Source: Limnanthes douglasii subsp. nivea (Eukaryota > Streptophyta > Magnoliopsida > Brassicales > Limnanthaceae). From it: a DNA stretch of 64,000 nt. The stretch lies in assembly GCA_036936605.1 (NCBI GenBank), contig JAUPFV010000002.1, positions 341,250,654 to 341,314,653 of the forward strand. The letters are read 5' to 3'. Numbering within the stretch: the stretch's first letter is position 1; each line of letters begins with the position of its first letter. The position numbers and the translations under genes were made by a program. Below are positions 1 through 10,159 of the stretch, one piece after another. The notes beneath the pieces are model-generated. The model saw nothing but the letters and a program-made list of their open reading frames with translations, searched no databases and was not told the origin of the DNA.

Positions 1-59
1 TGCAAATAACTCAAAGCGTGTAGAGTTGAAACAACTCTCAGATAAGAGTGCAAACAACC

Positions 60-1560
60 ATTGACCAACCACAAACAGTCATCAAAACAACGATTCCATC
101 AATGACAATCAAAATAACCCAACCGGAGGCCGATGACGTAGAAGATGAAATTATGAGTGATATGCGCGATTATTTTGTTCTCAAACACAGAGGTGCCATC
201 TGAATTTCAGGAAAATGAATCAAATCAGGATAGGCAAATGTAGGAGGTTGAAAAGTATGATGGAGTAATACCGGAGGAGAAGACCGATGATGTGAACCAT
301 TCACCGATACCGGTACAATATGAACAAAGACTGGAAGAGTTATCGGTCACCAGAGAGACAGACACAATAGAGAGACAAACAACAAGTCTCCTTCGGAGTC
401 TCCTATCGACAACGACAGGTCTGAGTCTTCCAAAGGAGACAGGAAAACATAAGTATCTTTCGAATGAATAACAGATCATATTTCACACACCAGATGAAGT
501 AGGTTGTGAAAAATATATAGCTAAGGAGGTAGAAGCTTGTGAGAAGGAATTGGCAGCCAAAGAATCTGAACTTACGGATGCAGATGGTCGTGAAGATGTA
601 AGTGGATCTGAAGTACATTAAGATACAAATATTTGAATATATTTTTATGATATATAGTGTGTCCCAATGGATATTGTTAAGTGGTTATATATTGTATATT
701 TCAAACAACTCTCTTGGTATCTATCTCAAACAATCGTCATATGTCTCATACAAAACATTCACAAATTGTTCATTTCTAAATAAATCGCGTTTTTAAAAAC
801 ATACAACTCTCATATATAGAGTCTGAGTGTAAATTCTGAGTGTTGTGTTCAAATCTATTGTCTGAGTGTTGTTTAAACCTATAGTCTGAGTGTTGTGTAC
901 AAATCTATTTTATGAGTGTTGTTTGCATTTATAGTCTGAGTCTTATTTATAATTATAGTTTGGGTGTTGTGTGCAAATGTATTGTCTAAGTGTTGTTTGC
1001 AATTATAGTCTGAGTGTTGTGTGCAAATCTATTGTCTGAGTGTTGTTTGCAATTATAGTCTGAGTGTTGTCTCAGGTTTACTTTCTTAGTCTAAATAACT
1101 CTTAGGTTTGATATGAAACAACATGTCGACCGCCAACAGCCACAACAAGAACAACAAAATCTTGGAGAATAACAACAAAAACAACAACAACAACACCCAG
1201 CTTTGGCAAAGAGTGAAAGGCTAACACAAACCGAAGATGCACAACCTGTACCACGAGCAGATTCAAAGTCTACTCATCTCTATAAGAAGTCATAACTACT
1301 AAGCTAGGAAGATGCACCGGTAGAAGTCTAACAACGAGACGAAGACATAGCTGAAGTACAAAAAATGGCCTACGCAAAGTCAGAACCACTGAGCCAAACA
1401 TCAGTTGTGAGACCAATACCGAATCAACTGTAAAACAAAGAAGTCCAAGTTCGAGAGTCTTCTGATACGCACGATAACACATTACGTTTACCAAATGTAT
1501 TTTTTTATGGTTATTACTCGCAAGTTACACAGTCAGTCTTAGATGAAATTGATAATCGAT
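60..1560 (+). pseudogene. Charged and Gln-rich region upstream of the Ulp1 peptidase domain
   Basis: Frames read through acidic and charged stretches (around 120-600, including a run of roughly 100 residues rich in Glu, Arg and Thr) and then, around 1124-1560, a Gln-rich low-complexity segment followed by a mixed charged segment. Several in-frame stops interrupt both. A block of short repeats at 786-1075 separates the two parts and may mark an intron. MULE-borne Ulp1 proteins commonly carry long disordered N-terminal regions, so I infer that this is the decayed N-terminal part of the peptidase gene downstream. No start codon is assigned. Confidence 0.35.
786..1075. repeat. Short-repeat block 1 (about 25-bp units)
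   Basis: About ten degenerate units of the type GTCTGAGTGTTGTTTGCAAT, spaced about 24-28 bp apart. This block is a variant: its units carry GAGTGTTG rather than GAGTTG, so most have lost the perfect palindrome seen in the other blocks. Confidence 0.8.
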
Positions 1561-1964
1561 GATATGATACAACGGTCATTGGAGAATATGTCAATGGATG
1601 CGATTAATAAAATTTTTCAATGAACTACTGAGAGTATGCCGGATCAGTCAACGGTATTGGTCGTCGCAGATTGTGTGGTAAGTGGATTTTTAAATATTAA
1701 TAAATAGAAGGTATTTGTTTTAGGTTTTATAGTTTGAAAACATAGTACCTTAATATGTTCAAGTCAAGGGAAGAGACGGTGGGGGAGGATGTTATGGTAC
1801 CTAATTGTAATCTATTAACACCAACCCAGCAGCCTGTGGAAGAGGTAAGTGTTTTGGAAGATCCACAGACACTGGCACCGATAACTCTCACTGACTGGCT
1901 AATGGATACATCGACAATTGAGCTGATCGATGTCTGTGAATAACACAAATTACTTCAAATTCAA

Positions 1965-3288
1965 GGTAGAGAAGACCATGAAGATCCTCAGTTATGGTAT
2001 TTACCAATAACCCAGTTTCCCTACAGACTTCACGTGTTCGTGAGTGATGTGTTGGCGCTACCTTTCGAAGAGGACCTGTACTACAAGGTATCGAGTTTGC
2101 AAAAAACTCTTAGATATGTTTCAAACAACTCTTATTTCTAGTTTTCCAAGCAATTTGGTATTTATCTGGGAGCTGAATATTTTTCTTAAATAATTTGCTA
2201 TATTGGATTTATTAAACAAATCACTTTCCCTTGTCATTTGGTAGATTGTGGACGCTTGCATTCTAAAAATACTTAAAGAAGTAAATTGGAAAGTCTCATG
2301 CAAAACTTTTCCTGATGCCAAATTTGGCGATATACAAATTTATGGCATTACTACTGTAAGCTTAGTTATAAACTACAAAAACATCGCACGTTCTCGTTGT
2401 AATGTAATTTTCCTTGAATGTAGTTCAGAATGGTAGAATGAGAGGAAATAACAAATCTTGTTGATGATGTAGTTGAAAAAATGCCTTCAGACACAAAAAT
2501 TGTGCTAATTCTAGTCTGCAACACTAAGAAGGATACAATGAACCATTGGACATTTCTCGTTATTGATATAGATGTCAGGACGACAACAAACTACAACCCA
2601 CTCCTGCCTCTTAACCTACATGCAATGGACTACACAACAATGACAACTGTTACGTTGGTAAGATTTCTAACTATTACTAGAATCCTAGGGTACTTGCACT
2701 TTTGTAAAACATTTTTCTAAACAACTCTCAGATAAGTGAGTTCCAAACAAGTCGCACATCTATTTCATATTTATTTGAAACTCTATTATCAGAGTTTTGT
2801 TTGCAACATTATTCTCTAAGAATTGTATGTAACTGTTTTGTATGAGAGTTGTTTCAACTCTAATATATGAGAGTTGTATGCAACTCTACTATATAAGGGT
2901 TGTTGGCATATATAGTATCTGAGAGTTGTTTGCAATTCTACAATATGAGATTTGTTTGTAAATCTATGCTCTGAAAGTTGTATGCGGTTATATTATCTAA
3001 GAATTATTTCAACTCTTTTGTTTTAGAGTTGTTTGCAACTCTGTTACTTGATATTTGTTTGCAGCTCTCTTATCTGAAAGTTTATTTTTACCTAATCCCT
3101 GATACAAACTATTATACATAGTTTTAATACTAGAGACAAAGAATGGGTATAAAGTAAAAAATGCAAGAATAATTCCACAACACAGACACGGCTCCTTTGA
3201 CTGTGGTATTTGTATTTTTCAATACTCCAAAAATATTATTAAAAAAGGATACGTGCAGAAGACTTACCGGAAAGATATGGTAAAACAG
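1965..3288 (+). pseudogene. Ulp1/SENP-type (C48) cysteine peptidase of a MULE, broken
   Basis: Ulp1-family peptidases cut SUMO-like proteins from targets; MULE-borne copies have no settled function. Exon-like blocks with GT/AG borders are visible at about 1965-2087, 2245-2355, 2424-2657 and roughly 3124-3288. The second and third are whole-codon blocks that join in the same phase. The third carries the His-Trp motif expected around the catalytic His (residues NHWTFLVID). The fourth carries the Asp-Cys-Gly-Ile motif expected around the catalytic Cys (SFDCGI), followed by a basic tail. A stop lies early in the third block (at about 2439), and the third and fourth blocks do not join cleanly in frame. 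The intron between them (2658 to about 3120) is filled with the palindromic short repeat. The catalytic dyad is visible, but the gene is not intact. Confidence 0.6.
2745..3085. repeat. Short-repeat block 2, inside a Ulp1 gene intron
   Basis: A run of roughly a dozen degenerate units around the core GAGTTGTTTGCAACTC, in which GAGTTG and CAACTC are reverse complements. It lies between the exon with the catalytic His and the exon with the catalytic Cys of the Ulp1-like gene. Confidence 0.85.
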
Positions 3289-4032
3289 GTAAGAGCTTAA
3301 ATGTTTTATTATTTCCTAAACGATGAAAACACTAACCGACACTAGTAATCATCATTTTGATGTGGAAAACTGTGAAGGGAGTCTTTTGGATATAAACACC
3401 ACCAAAAACATTTGGTGTACATTCTCGAACTCACTTGAAAGAACTGTGGATAATTTAGCATAAAACACAATATTGACAAAAAATTCACAACATCTATAAC
3501 AAATTTAATACTAAACAATTCTCATTATCCAGTTTGACAAAACAATTGGCAACGTATACAAAAAACCTACTTATAGATAATATTTGGTTGTGGAATAGGC
3601 AACAACTCTTAGTAATGACCTCGATATAACATTTTGCATCATTCTCACAGGATATACTTAACAATTTTCAAACATACCAAAGAATACAAACAAATTATGA
3701 CGTCTACCTTAGTAACCGGTAATTGCATTGAGCACTCAAAAAACTATCTAATCAAATACAACCCATTAATTGTTGATTTAATAGAGAGGAAATTGTAATT
3801 ATTAACATATCCACCACCTCATTAAGACTACATTCATACCTATAAATAATAGTAAACAGAGGGTAATTTAAAAACAAAGTCTATAATTCAAAAGCTTATA
3901 ACATCTTCATTTACAATCACCATGTCTACCTCCGATTCTTTAGGCGACTCGTGGTCTTCCATAACTTCCAAAATAGGCTCTGGCTTAATCTGTCCGGTGG
4001 CACCACCAAACAGTCTAGCCTTTGTATTGGAC

Positions 4033-4135
4033 TTTGATATCGAGAAGTAGGCTTTGAAAAGTACATCGTCTCTCGACTATTGCGTTTGATGGAAGATAGT
4101 CCCTTGACTTTCAAATATCCGTTGACAGTTCCAAA
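4033..4135 (-). repeat. Left arm of an inverted duplication
   Basis: The reverse complement of this stretch closely matches 5774-5868. Translated on the minus strand it gives TVNGYLKVKGLSSIKRNSR. The plus-strand reading of the other arm gives nearly the same residues, so a coding piece was duplicated in opposite orientation about 1.6 kb apart. The pectinesterase piece lies between the arms. The surrounding minus-strand reading continues to about 3926 without recognisable domains. Confidence 0.75.
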
Positions 4136-4139
4136 TTTT

Positions 4140-4726
4140 TGTATCACCACTAGTCTTTTGAGTTTATGTCAAACCTAAAACTTAGTCTGCGATACTAAAT
4201 GATCCACCTACCCTTATAATATCCAACTTGGTATTAATAATTGAGTGTATTTATCCAGGTGGCATTATTTATCCTACGCGGAATATTTGTCTTAGAACAG
4301 TCCTTTGCAACCTTAACAATCGGTCATGTTACATCTTCACTAATTTAATTTAATGAAATACCTTACAAAATCTAAACCCTAGATTTCATTCTCCGTGAAC
4401 AGACAGACTAAACCCGTTTTGAATTCTAATCCCTAGATTTTCTCCTCTTCACTCTCTCTTATTCTAAATCAAATCCCCAAATTGAATCCCTAAATCTCAA
4501 CCATAATCTATACCTAAATCTATCTGCTCCTATATCTATACCCAAATCGAAAGAGAACCCTAAATCTTCTTCTGTAATCATAGTCTGTACCCAAATTGTT
4601 GCTAGCCCTAATTTTTGGCAAAACTAAACGTGATTCAACAATGAAAAGGGTTCGAGAAGGAAACAAAAGAAAGTAGAAATCGAAATGGATTTCTCTCAAG
4701 AATAAACAGGTATTTTGTTTGTTTCC
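4140..4726. other. Non-coding, pyrimidine-rich, leader-like stretch
   Basis: No gene is visible. From about 4370 to 4620 the sequence is rich in C and T and in AAACCCTA- and CCCTAAAT-type motifs, which resemble plant 5' leader or promoter DNA. It may be the promoter side of a captured gene or of the element itself. This is inference only. Confidence 0.3.
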
Positions 4727-4975
4727 TTAATGTGGCAAAATCAGGGTGCCGTATTCGGTGTCGTTAGAACGTCGGTCTACAATTATAGTAGCAGCAGCGT
4801 CGTCTCCAACAAATGACAATAACTTTTTGTTGTTAGGGACTTCTACATGTCCTTCGTACACTCCTGCCTTGATTCTGATGTAGTAGCGTGCAGTGCTATT
4901 GAATGTTGCACCCTCAACGACTTCTAGAATTGTTGTGTAATTGCCACTACCATGGGCGGCTATTGTCGCATTGAA
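4727..4975 (-). pseudogene. Captured pectinesterase (pectin methylesterase) fragment
   Basis: Pectinesterases remove methyl esters from cell-wall pectin. The minus strand reads about 82 codons without a stop until TAA at 4727. The reading matches the start of the catalytic domain: residues GSGNYTTI near the beginning, then a YYIRIKAGVYEGHVEVP segment, then FVGDDAAATIIV. The family's catalytic Asp and Arg lie further on and are absent. The usual length is more than 300 residues, so this is one piece of an exon. It lies between the Ulp1 and transposase genes of the MULE and between the arms of an inverted duplication, which fits transduplication of a host gene piece (Pack-MULE behaviour). Decay is mild compared with the MULE genes. 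Confidence 0.85.
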
Positions 4976-4980
4976 CTCGA

Positions 4981-5690
4981 ATTAACAACAAAAAAGAGAC
5001 CCAATAGCAAAATCAAACGAAAAATATATAGCATGTGTTTGTTAATTTAAAATAGATTAGTTCTTACCGTATTTGTTTTTTATTCAAGATATTTGGGTTT
5101 CGTTAAATGTATTTATTTATTGTGTTATTAACCAAATTAAATGTACCCAAAGTTTTGTATAATTATGGGATGATATCCACATTTGGTAAAAGAAGTAATG
5201 ATTTGCATTCACTATTACTCTTCTATATAGTAAATTATGTTTTATATAATAATTGACTACCAAAATTGTATATTTAATTACATTATAAATTATAATATCA
5301 TTTATTTATTGGTATAAAATTTAATTACTAATTAGCATCTCTTTTATTATGTTATTGAAAACATTTTGACTAATAGATTTTTAGTATGTATCTATTGGTA
5401 TTATTATTAGAAAAATTAAAAGTACGTATTTATTAAACCATGCTTCAAAATAATTAAAAATATAGTTGAGTGAAAGTAAATTAAATAAATGAATGAGTCC
5501 TTTCTTTTAGTTATATGAGTAAGTTTTTGTTTCATATTAGGCAACAATAAATTTCTAAATTAACGCATAGCATTCATTTAACAGGTGTCCGGTCAATAAA
5601 ATTTGCCACCTCACCAACATCTATGCCAATAAGGATTTTGGTCAAAGGACAAAATCGTATCTAAACTCAAGGGACCAGTGGTGATATAAA
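4981..5690. other. AT-rich gene-free stretch
   Basis: Very AT-rich from about 5040 to 5580, with no reading frame of note and no repeat that I recognise. Confidence 0.5.
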
Positions 5691-5739
5691 TCTAGGGACT
5701 ATGGTGAAAGTGGCAGCCTCTGATGGATCAGAGGATCCG

Positions 5740-6112
5740 CTGGACTAACTTTATCCAAACGCGATAGTCCAAGTACTGTTAATGGATATTTGAAAGTCAA
5801 GGGACTATCTGCCACCAAACGCAATAGTCGAAGGACGATGTACTGTTCAAAGCCTCGAGAAGTACTTCTCTGCTGAATCTGGATCAGTTTTAGTGGTTGA
5901 GTTGGTGGTTGACTTTCAACCAACATAGGTTCCAGACCGGAAAAGAAAGAGGGAAAACATAGAGAAGGAAGAGGAGAAAAGGGAGGAAAATATTGGTACA
6001 TCAGAGTAGGCCCATCAAATGGAGGTAGATGGTGAGGAAAAAGAGCATAATGGAGATGTTGATAATGAGCGTGAAGAGGAGGAAGAAGCAGAAGAATTCT
6101 CTAGTGATGACT
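5740..6112 (+). pseudogene. Broken ORF with basic and acidic tail; contains right arm of the inverted duplication
   Basis: The stretch 5774-5868 reads TVNGYLKVKGLSATKRNSR and is the partner of the arm at 4033-4135. A shorter internal repeat of the motif around KRDSPS precedes it at about 5741. Further on (about 5938-6112) one frame encodes a Lys/Glu-rich segment and ends in a very acidic tail (Glu-Glu-Glu-Glu-Glu-Ala-Glu-Glu-Phe-Ser-Ser-Asp-Asp, stop), with one in-frame TAG at about 6005. I do not recognise the family. It could be a terminal exon of an accessory MULE gene, perhaps of the Ulp1 protein. Confidence 0.4.
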
Positions 6113-6428
6113 GATTTTTACTGCTTCTGTTTTTTGTTTTTTTACATGCAAACTAATAAAAACTAAAGATGGTAGTATTTTTTTTGGAAGTGTTTAGTGC
6201 ATGACGCCTCTTATGGCTATGTAATCTCTTTTTTGTATAAAAGTTTGATCAGTGTAAAAAGTTTATGAAGCATTGATATTTTGCAAACAACTCTCATAAC
6301 ATTGACAAAGAAATCTCTTAATCTATTCTCAAACAACTATCATGGAATTAATATACAAACAATTCGCATTCCCTCGGTTGTAAAAACTCAGGGGAAAGAC
6401 ATGCAAACAATTGGCATCATCATCTTAA

Positions 6429-6466
<38 letters not shown>

Positions 6467-6469
6467 ATG

Positions 6470-6500
<31 letters not shown>

Positions 6501-6501
6501 A

Positions 6502-6543
<42 letters not shown>

Positions 6544-6560
6544 TGTGTGTATGGGTGTGC
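6429..6560. repeat. Compound (TA)n(TG)n microsatellite
   Basis: About ten TA units run directly into some fifty TG units, broken by a few ATG, TTG and CGCGCG steps. All long ORFs here are translations of the simple repeat. Confidence 0.97.
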
Positions 6561-6596
6561 AAACAATATGCATCCTAGTATTTTGATGTTGTTGCA

Positions 6597-6720
6597 AGCA
6601 ACTCTCAGAATATACCCGAGAGTTGTTTGTGACTCTATATCCTGAGAGTTGTTTGAAAACATATCTGAGAGTTGTTTGCAACTATAATCTGAGAGTTGTT
6701 TCAAGTTATAAGGTAGTTTT
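6597..6720. repeat. Short-repeat block 3
   Basis: Four to five units of the GAGAGTTGTTTG type, some with the CAACTC partner, directly right of the TG microsatellite and just beyond the 3' end of the transposase gene on -. Confidence 0.75.
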
Positions 6721-6959
6721 TTTGTTGTTCCCTTATGGGAGTTGTTTGTTTGTTTTATGTGAGTATACAAACAAATCGCATTCCAATATTGTACTACAAA
6801 CAATTCGCAATGTGTGTAATAAAAAACTCTAAATTTTTTAATGTATAAAATACTATTGTATGAAAAATTAAACTCAAACCCAACAGATTGATTGTTAAAA
6901 TGGAACCTCACAGGTCTTCCTGTTATGAATTGATTTTGAACAACGGCCACACCTCAGCT

Positions 6960-9460
6960 GCTTGGTTGTCACTTCTCCTCTAGACGAGTAGACTTTTTCT
7001 TAGGCCTTCTGTGGCATCTTTTCACACTGGGAGGCAAAATTTCTACCTCCGACGGATCGTTAGAGCTTGATCATTCATAAAAATCGGTTATCGTCGGTAT
7101 GCTGAAAGAGTAACTTGATGTCCAATTCTTAAACGTGAAGAACGACTCTATTATAGTTAGAGGATCTTGGTTCGTAGACTAAATTTCTCATAAAGCGTCA
7201 GGACATGGAAAATACTCCTGTTTCCATGCTTCACAAGAACATTTGAAATCTAACAAAATAACAAGTATTACAGGGTCTGAAAAGACTTTAAACAAAGCTA
7301 CAAAAGACTTACGTATTACCCAAGTTCGGCATTTCTCAACATTCTGATTTAGCTTCTTTTCATACTCGGGGCATAAATTAGTACTCCAGCTTAACCTTTG
7401 TTGGTATCTTCGTGAGACTTGAGTCATAAGCAAGACACTAATCGGGTCAATCAAATCAACAATTGGTAGGTCGTAGAATATTTTGATCTGTGCGTTAAAA
7501 GATTCAACCGCAGTAGAAGCCATAGCCTCGTATCGTTACCCTTTAACGTATGCATGAGTATACTTATCCTGAAATAAATTTCAATTTTTTTTAATTCTCT
7601 GACCACTTTCACATAAAAAATCTGTTACTATATCATTAAAAAGATCTTGGATGGGAGCATAAGCACATCAATAGAAGAAACTTGGCATCATAGACTTATA
7701 ATTTATGTTAGTATGTTCCAGAGCTTTTCTCAAATTCTGAACAAGATAGTAATAACAGTACGCATGAAAACAGTTTGGATACAAGAAAAAAACAGCATTA
7801 ATTATACCATAATGAAAATCGGAAAGAAATGTAATTTGACACTCCAACATATGAGGTTTCAAACAGCCTAAAAACCATAGCCAATTGTCAGATTCCCAAT
7901 ACTCATGATACCAATTGCAACTGGGAATAGTCCTGGAATATATGAAAAACATGGTTAAAAGTTACACTAAAGTGTGGTAAGTTTTAGAACAACTTGCAAT
8001 AAATCTATCATCAAAATCAACACAAATCGCGAGGTATATTGGGAGTTATTCGCAAATAATTATCTGAGAGTTGTTTGCAACAGTATACCAATGATCTATA
8101 ATTTGGGATTTGTTTGCAACTCTATTTCCTGAGAGTTGTTTGCAACTATTATCTGAGAGTTGTTTGCAACTCTATATATGGAGTTGTTTACAACTTATCA
8201 TATAAGAGTTATTACAACAGTAAACTAGTTATCTATAATATGGAGTTGATTGCAACTATATTCTGAGAGTTGTTTGCAACTTATAAGCTGAGAGTTGTTT
8301 ACAATTTTTACACAAACCTAATAATTCATCAAATTATGAAAGAAGTATGAAAGTAATGGTTGTTGTCGTCATTTTCTGCGGTGAGAAAGAAATACATCCT
8401 TATACTTGTCGTATAAGTGGGTTCCATCGACATGAAATATTGGACGCCATGAATGGAAACCTTGAAGATATGAACCGAATGCTATAAAACAACAACGATT
8501 GAAGACGTTTCCAGCTGATAATTCCAATTGGCAGTCCGTAGTAATATCGCGGCTCTTAAGTTGTTTGAAGTACCTCCTTAGTAAACCAAAAGAACTTGAA
8601 TTATCTTCGAAAACTCCCCTCATTTTCTTATCCATAGCATTACATGAAAAATGGTAGAAGATGTCTAGATCGTAATCTTGTTTGAAGGAAAATAATATGG
8701 TTTTGTCTGTCAACAAATGACATGCCCGGATTGAATCATTAATTTCCTCAGCAATCAAATCTAATGTCAAATGCATATGCCTCTTATGTTTTTTTTGGAG
8801 AAAATAGGACTGTAAGTACGATGCGCAACATACCACTTAATCATCATTAATCTAGTGCCATAATCAATTAATGCGTGAAGTCTTCATTTACATCCTTTTG
8901 TGAATTTATTTTCACAATAAGCCGTGATCTTGTTTGTTGTTTTGTGCATGTATTTGAATGAAAAAGCATTCTCTAAACTATATCCGTACAAAGATAACCT
9001 TAGAGCTACATGCCCTTCTTCGAAAGCTTGACCAACTCCTATAATAACATCAACCCAACTAGTAGTAGTAATTTTTTTCTCTCTAATAAGAATTAACTAA
9101 ACCATTACTACTCTTCCCGCTAGTTAGTTGGTTATGAGAGGGTTCTCCCAAACTTATGCTAGGTTTTTTACGTTTTTGACCAGAACCCTTATAACCAGAA
9201 CCTTTATTAAGGACTTGTTTTTCTATGAGAAAACTAACCCGTTTCAAACGCTTTAAATCAAAATATAATTCTAAAGCAACAACATTTTTCTCATTATTAA
9301 AGAAACAATTCTGGAAATCCCGGCAGGAATAGGTAATTAGGTAGATACCTCTAACCATCCCCTCCCATGTTCTCTCCACGTACTCTTGGATACCTTGAAA
9401 GTTTTCAAACTCCGTGAAAGGCATAATTGCAGTTTGGTGACCAGTTTTAAAATACAAACT
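6960..9460 (-). pseudogene. MULE (MuDR-type) transposase, broken into blocks
   Basis: The DDE transposase of a Mutator-like element. Read on the minus strand: an N-terminal block (9457-9083), then 8836-8369 ending in VDGTHLYDKYKDV, which holds the first catalytic Asp. Next, 7952-7668 contains SDNWLWFLGCL and ITFLSDFHYGI, the second Asp. Then 7523-7188 contains AVESFNAQIKIFYDLP, the region of the catalytic Glu, and a SWIM-type zinc finger (CSCEAW...PC) whose final His reads Asp. A Pro/Arg/Lys tail (ILPPSVKRCHRRPKKKS) follows to about 7000. A frameshift after KYKDV and an intron-like gap filled with repeat block 4 separate the Asp motifs. The gene converges with the Ulp1 gene. Missing zinc ligand and frameshifts make it inactive as it stands. 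Confidence 0.85.
8045..8312. repeat. Short-repeat block 4, inside the transposase gene
   Basis: About ten units with the GAGTTG-4 nt-CAACTC core. It separates the transposase block with the first catalytic Asp from the block with the second. On the minus strand a pyrimidine-rich stretch and AG precede the second block at about 7936, so the repeats probably lie in an intron. Confidence 0.85.
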
Positions 9461-9629
9461 CGTGATATAGACATAACTTACCCTGCATTAAAAAATTATA
9501 AAATAGTCACGTGGCAAGTTAGTGATAGCAGAAAATTCGCACTACCACGAATGAACAACTCTAAGTACTATAATTAAACAACTCGCAATATGATGCAACA
9601 CTCAATCTATTTTAATCACTCATAAAAAC

Positions 9630-10150
9630 TTTATTTCCTTAGAGTTGGTTACAACTCTATTTCCTGAGAGTTGCATGCAACTATACAAGCTAAGAGTTGT
9701 TTCAACTATATTATCTGAAATTTGTATGCAACGTATTATTCTATGAGTTGTTTACAACTCTATACGCTGAGAGTTTTTTGTAACTCAAATTCACTGAGAA
9801 TTTTTTACAATTCTAATATTTAAGAGTTTTTTACAACTCTAAAATTTGAAAGTTGTTTCAACTCTGTTATCTGAGAGTTGTATGCAACTCTATGATCTGG
9901 GAGTTGTTCACAACTCTATACTCTGAGAGTTGTGTACAACTCTATTATATAAGAATTGTCTGAACTCTAATTCCGGAGATTTGTTTGTAATTTTATTATC
10001 TAGAGTTGTTTGTAACTTTACAATATGGGAGTTATTTACAACTCTATATTCTGAGAGCTGTTAATAACTGTATTATCTCAGAGTAATTTCAACTCCCTAA
10101 ACTGTGTTTCAACTTCATAATCTGGGAGTTGTTTGCAACCCTATTGCAAC
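9630..10150. repeat. Short-repeat block 5, upstream of the transposase
   Basis: The longest block: about twenty degenerate units, many keeping the perfect palindromic core (for example GAGAGTTGTATGCAACTCT). It lies upstream of the first recognisable transposase codons on the minus strand, possibly in the 5' untranslated region or promoter. Confidence 0.85.
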
Positions 10151-10159
10151 TCTCAGTTT

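Noticed and set aside
4370..4620. Telomere-like repeats (AAACCCTA motifs)
   Set aside because: Single scattered motifs, not tandem; they fit plant leader or promoter sequence better.
6281..6950. Long overlapping ORFs of alternating Cys/Val or His/Thr residues
   Set aside because: They are translations of the TA/TG microsatellite and have no independent coding evidence.
9630..10150. CRISPR-like array of palindromic repeats
   Set aside because: Units are degenerate and contiguous with no unique spacers, and the context is a plant MULE.
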